Part shown: piece after piece, positions 61,988 through 64,000 of the stretch
Position numbering within the stretch: the stretch's first letter is position 1
Layout of the letters: the number at the start of each line of letters is the position of its first letter
DNA from: Eriocheir sinensis
Taxonomy: Eukaryota; Arthropoda; Malacostraca; Decapoda; Varunidae
Reading direction: 5' to 3'
Assembly: GCF_024679095.1 (NCBI RefSeq)
Contig: NC_066553.1
Location: forward strand, 6,046,369 to 6,110,368
DNA: 64,000 nt
Notes under the pieces: generated by a model
What the model was told of the DNA's origin: nothing
What the model saw: only the letters and a program-made list of their open reading frames with translations
The model's database searches: none
Translations under genes and position numbers: made by a program

Positions 61988-62167
61988 AAGAGAAGAGAAG
62001 AGAAGAGAAGAGAAGAGAAGAAAAGAAAGAAAAGAGAAAGAAGAAAAGAAGGAAAAGAAAGAAAAGAAAGAAAAAGAAAAGAAAGAAAGAAAAGAAGAAG
62101 AAGAAGAAGAAGTGAAGAAGAAAAGAAAAGAAAAGAAAAGAAAAGAAAAGAAAAGAAAAGAAAAGAG
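61915..62167. repeat. (GA)n, (AGAAG)n, (AAAAG)n purine microsatellite series
   Basis: About 68 bp of GA pass into AGAAG pentamers, AAAGA variants, GAA triplets and then AAAAG pentamers. Confidence 0.97.
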
Positions 62168-62382
62168 AGAGCACTGTTCCTTTTTGTCGGATTCTTCATT
62201 ACCCGCACTGCGTCAAGAGAATGAGAACCAACGTATATTTATGTTTGCATGTTTATGTAAGGCATTTAAAGAGTGTAATGGCGACGAGGTACGCTTCACG
62301 TGGTTCAACAGGTAACAGAAGGCATGCCGGAAGTGTGCCGCTAAAGTCCGCGCTCAATAAACGCCCTGTTTTAGGAGCCACA
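62168..62382. other. no gene recognised
   Basis: Plain spacer upstream of SINE G. Confidence 0.4.
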
Positions 62383-63020
62383 GCCTCCTCGGTGCAGTTG
62401 TTATCGTCCCTGTTTACAAATCTACTGGCCTGGGTTCGAATCCAGGTCCCGGCAGTCGGCGTGCAGCCCACCCAGCTATTCATCCTTCCTTTCGGGGTGG
62501 TTGATAAATGGGTACAGCCAGATACAATAAAAATGTAACCTCCCGGCTGTATATAGGGGCTTCGTGGTGCAGTGGTTAGCACACTCGGCTCACAGCAGAG
62601 AGAGCCCGGGTTCGATTCCCGGGCGGAGTGGAAAAATTTGGGCGGCTTTTCCGATACCCTACGCCCCTGTCCACCCAGCAGTGAATGAGTACCAGGTATT
62701 AATCGGGGGTTGTGTCCCGTCTCCTCTGATCTGTTCTCCTATAATTCCTTCCCCTCCTGTCCCTCTCCGGCATATGACCACAGATGTTGCGCCGACTGAA
62801 CGAAACTTTCCAACTTTTCCCGGCTGGATATGTCAGTTTATCGCAAGGTTCGTATACCTAGGGAAGGTAAACTGTTGTAATCCGGATGGTACACTGGCCC
62901 TGCGTCGGGTTAAGGGTTCTCTCCCGCCTCGTGTTTAAAAAGCCAACGGGACGGAGATGGCCACCGCCGCCACGCGCAGCTACAGCGTATGCTCCCAAAT
63001 TTACTCTTGACAGCCTAACA
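62383..63020 (+). mobile_element. SINE family G, copy 3, split by SINE A
   Basis: The head has an A-box-like CGGTGCAGTTG and an exact B box GGTTCGAATCC (62433-62443). The body follows with CAGTCGGCGTGCAGCCCACC, CCTTTCGGGG and GATAAATGGGTAC to 62554. After the inserted SINE A the body resumes at about 62819 and continues with GGGAAGGTAAAC, GGGACGGAGATGG, CACGCGCAGCTAC and GCTCCCAAATTTAC. Instead of MITE-2 it has a ~35-bp segment ending GGGTTAA after GGTAAAC. Confidence 0.8.
62555..62818 (+). mobile_element. SINE family A, full-length copy inserted in SINE G, with 13-bp target-site duplication
   Basis: The head has A box TGGTGCAGTGG and exact B box GGTTCGATTCC. The anticodon arm is CTCGG-CTCACAG-CAGAG, one mismatch in the stem, again with CAC (valine). 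The body matches the other A copies to GAACGAAACTTTCCAACTTT. CCCGGCTGTATAT (62542-62554) and CCCGGCTGGATAT (62819-62831) flank it, so the insertion is clear and younger than the SINE G copy. Confidence 0.95.
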
Positions 63021-63164
63021 AACAAGAACCATCCCCACCATGCATGCTGATGACGTTACCTTAATAATATCACCATTATCGTCTTAACACCGCTGTCATT
63101 GTCACTCTCCTAACCACTGTTACTACTACTACTACTACTACTACAACTACTACTGGAACAACTA

Positions 63165-63200
<36 letters not shown>

Positions 63201-63896
63201 CACTCGCGCTTTGAGTTTGGCGATGAAAACTTTTTAGTCAGGAAATATATATCATGGCTCTCGTCCTTGATTAGCTCCCTTTTCTGCCGCTGCATCATTG
63301 AGCTTGGGTTCACTAGAGCAAAAACTGACCAAAAAAGTTCCTTTCATCCGGGAAATATATTTTGGTAGTTGAGCAGCAATATCTTTTTTTTTTTTTAGCA
63401 TATTAATCCCCAGTTTTTATATATGTGACATTCATGAGTTTCCGAATGTTATTTGACGAATGAATTGATAGTACAGGAATGTTGTGACTTGTTGCTTGTA
63501 ATTTACATGTATCCACAATAGGCTTTCGCCCCCTGGTGATCGTCCCGTTGAAAGTCGTTCCAGGGCGACCTGAACCTTTAGGACCTCTCGTTTTATTCAG
63601 TACGTAGCATTGACTCCCGTGGCCGCCAAGACACAGGAGTCAAGTGTTCGAGAGGCCGAAGTGGACTGCTCCCGATACTCGTCAGATGACCAGCCATTGC
63701 CCGGCACCCGGCAAGCAGCCAGGGAAAAACACGTACAATTTAACACTAGCTTGAGAGAAGGAAGAAGATGGTGGTTGGGAAAGAGATGAAGAGATGAGAA
63801 GATACGAGACTTTGAAATGAAGAATAGACGGGAAAGGACTTGAAAATATGGAGACGAGTTAGAAAAAAATCAGTTGACAATTGTTTGTATATTCAG
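63021..63896. other. no gene; (ACT)n at 63121-63166 and (CA)n at 63168-63200
   Basis: Two short microsatellites and otherwise plain sequence; a GC-richer stretch at 63530-63720 has no recognised feature. Confidence 0.5.
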
Positions 63897-64000
63897 GTTC
63901 CCCTCCAGTGGAACGCCAGCACTCGTCGAGCGAGCAACTCTCCCCGCCTCTGGGCCACCTATAGACTGCTGAGTTGCTCGCTCGGCTCAGCTCCGGACTG
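63897..64000 (+). CDS. weak candidate exon at the window edge
   Basis: TTGTTTGTATATTCAG| is an acceptable acceptor, followed by 104 GC-rich bases unlike the AT-rich DNA before it. One frame stays open to the edge (VPLQWNASTRRASNSPRLWA and on). Another reads SPPVERQHSSSEQLSPPLGH, then L, and stops at 63962. The true frame, and whether it is an exon, cannot be decided here. CGAGCGAGCAACTC (63927-63940) and its exact complement (63971-63984) form a 14-bp stem inside it. Confidence 0.2.

Overview
This window is eukaryotic nuclear DNA, almost entirely non-coding and very rich in repeats. The density and length of its microsatellites, several tRNA-derived SINE families and many small inverted-repeat DNA elements suggest an arthropod, most likely a decapod crustacean such as a crab. 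That assignment is inference from repeat content; no host gene was recognised that would fix the species. No intact protein-coding gene, rRNA gene or functional tRNA gene was found. Most long open frames in the window are readings through (AT)n, (CT)n, (GT)n, (AGT)n or similar repeats, or through simple-composition DNA.

Layout. 1-674: degenerate end of a non-LTR retrotransposon pol gene. 0.7-5.3 kb: microsatellites and a small local repeat trio. 5.57-5.82 kb: a complete TTAA-flanked MITE. 6.25-6.54 kb: a tRNA-derived SINE bounded by (CA)n. 7.3-12.2 kb: two copies of a 220-bp MITE, a 400-bp (TA)n tract, a ~950-bp 13-mer minisatellite, a ~395-bp near-perfect palindrome and a fourth MITE type. 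14.6-15.1 kb: the best candidate for host gene sequence, with a G-rich tract, a full match to the CTCF core consensus, an initiator-like site, a short ATG-started exon and a strong splice donor. 15.2-24.5 kb: microsatellites, SINEs and a 16-copy 32-bp minisatellite. 24.58-25.97 kb: a Tc1/mariner element with both terminal repeats and a broken DD35E transposase.

27.3-39.2 kb is a duplicated domain. Two 2.6-kb blocks (32.0-34.7 and 35.8-38.5 kb) and two ~0.65-kb blocks (27.35-27.99 and 38.45-39.15 kb) are diverged direct copies. A 241-bp unit carrying a reverse-transcriptase fragment sits in one block and is absent from the matching site of the other. A second full copy, also 241 bp and flanked by TTAA on both sides, lies at 46.9 kb. 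A 223/224-bp element with CCCGG ends next to TTAA occurs twice in the same domain. 39.5-42.7 kb is strongly purine-rich and contains a diverged ~165-bp tandem array invaded by another dispersed repeat. 44.5-45.3 kb has a SINE between two (GT)n tracts and a small hAT-type element. 52.0-55.2 kb looks like a SINE split by a 2.8-kb insertion. 62.4-63.0 kb holds a SINE nested in another SINE, with a 13-bp target-site duplication. The window ends at a possible splice acceptor and GC-rich exon.

The sequence records successive mobile-element insertions rather than cooperating genes. The most interesting signals are the TTAA-bounded units (especially the 241-bp one with an RT-derived open frame and an empty site), the long palindrome, the nested SINEs with target-site duplications, and the promoter/first-exon candidate at 14.6-15.1 kb.
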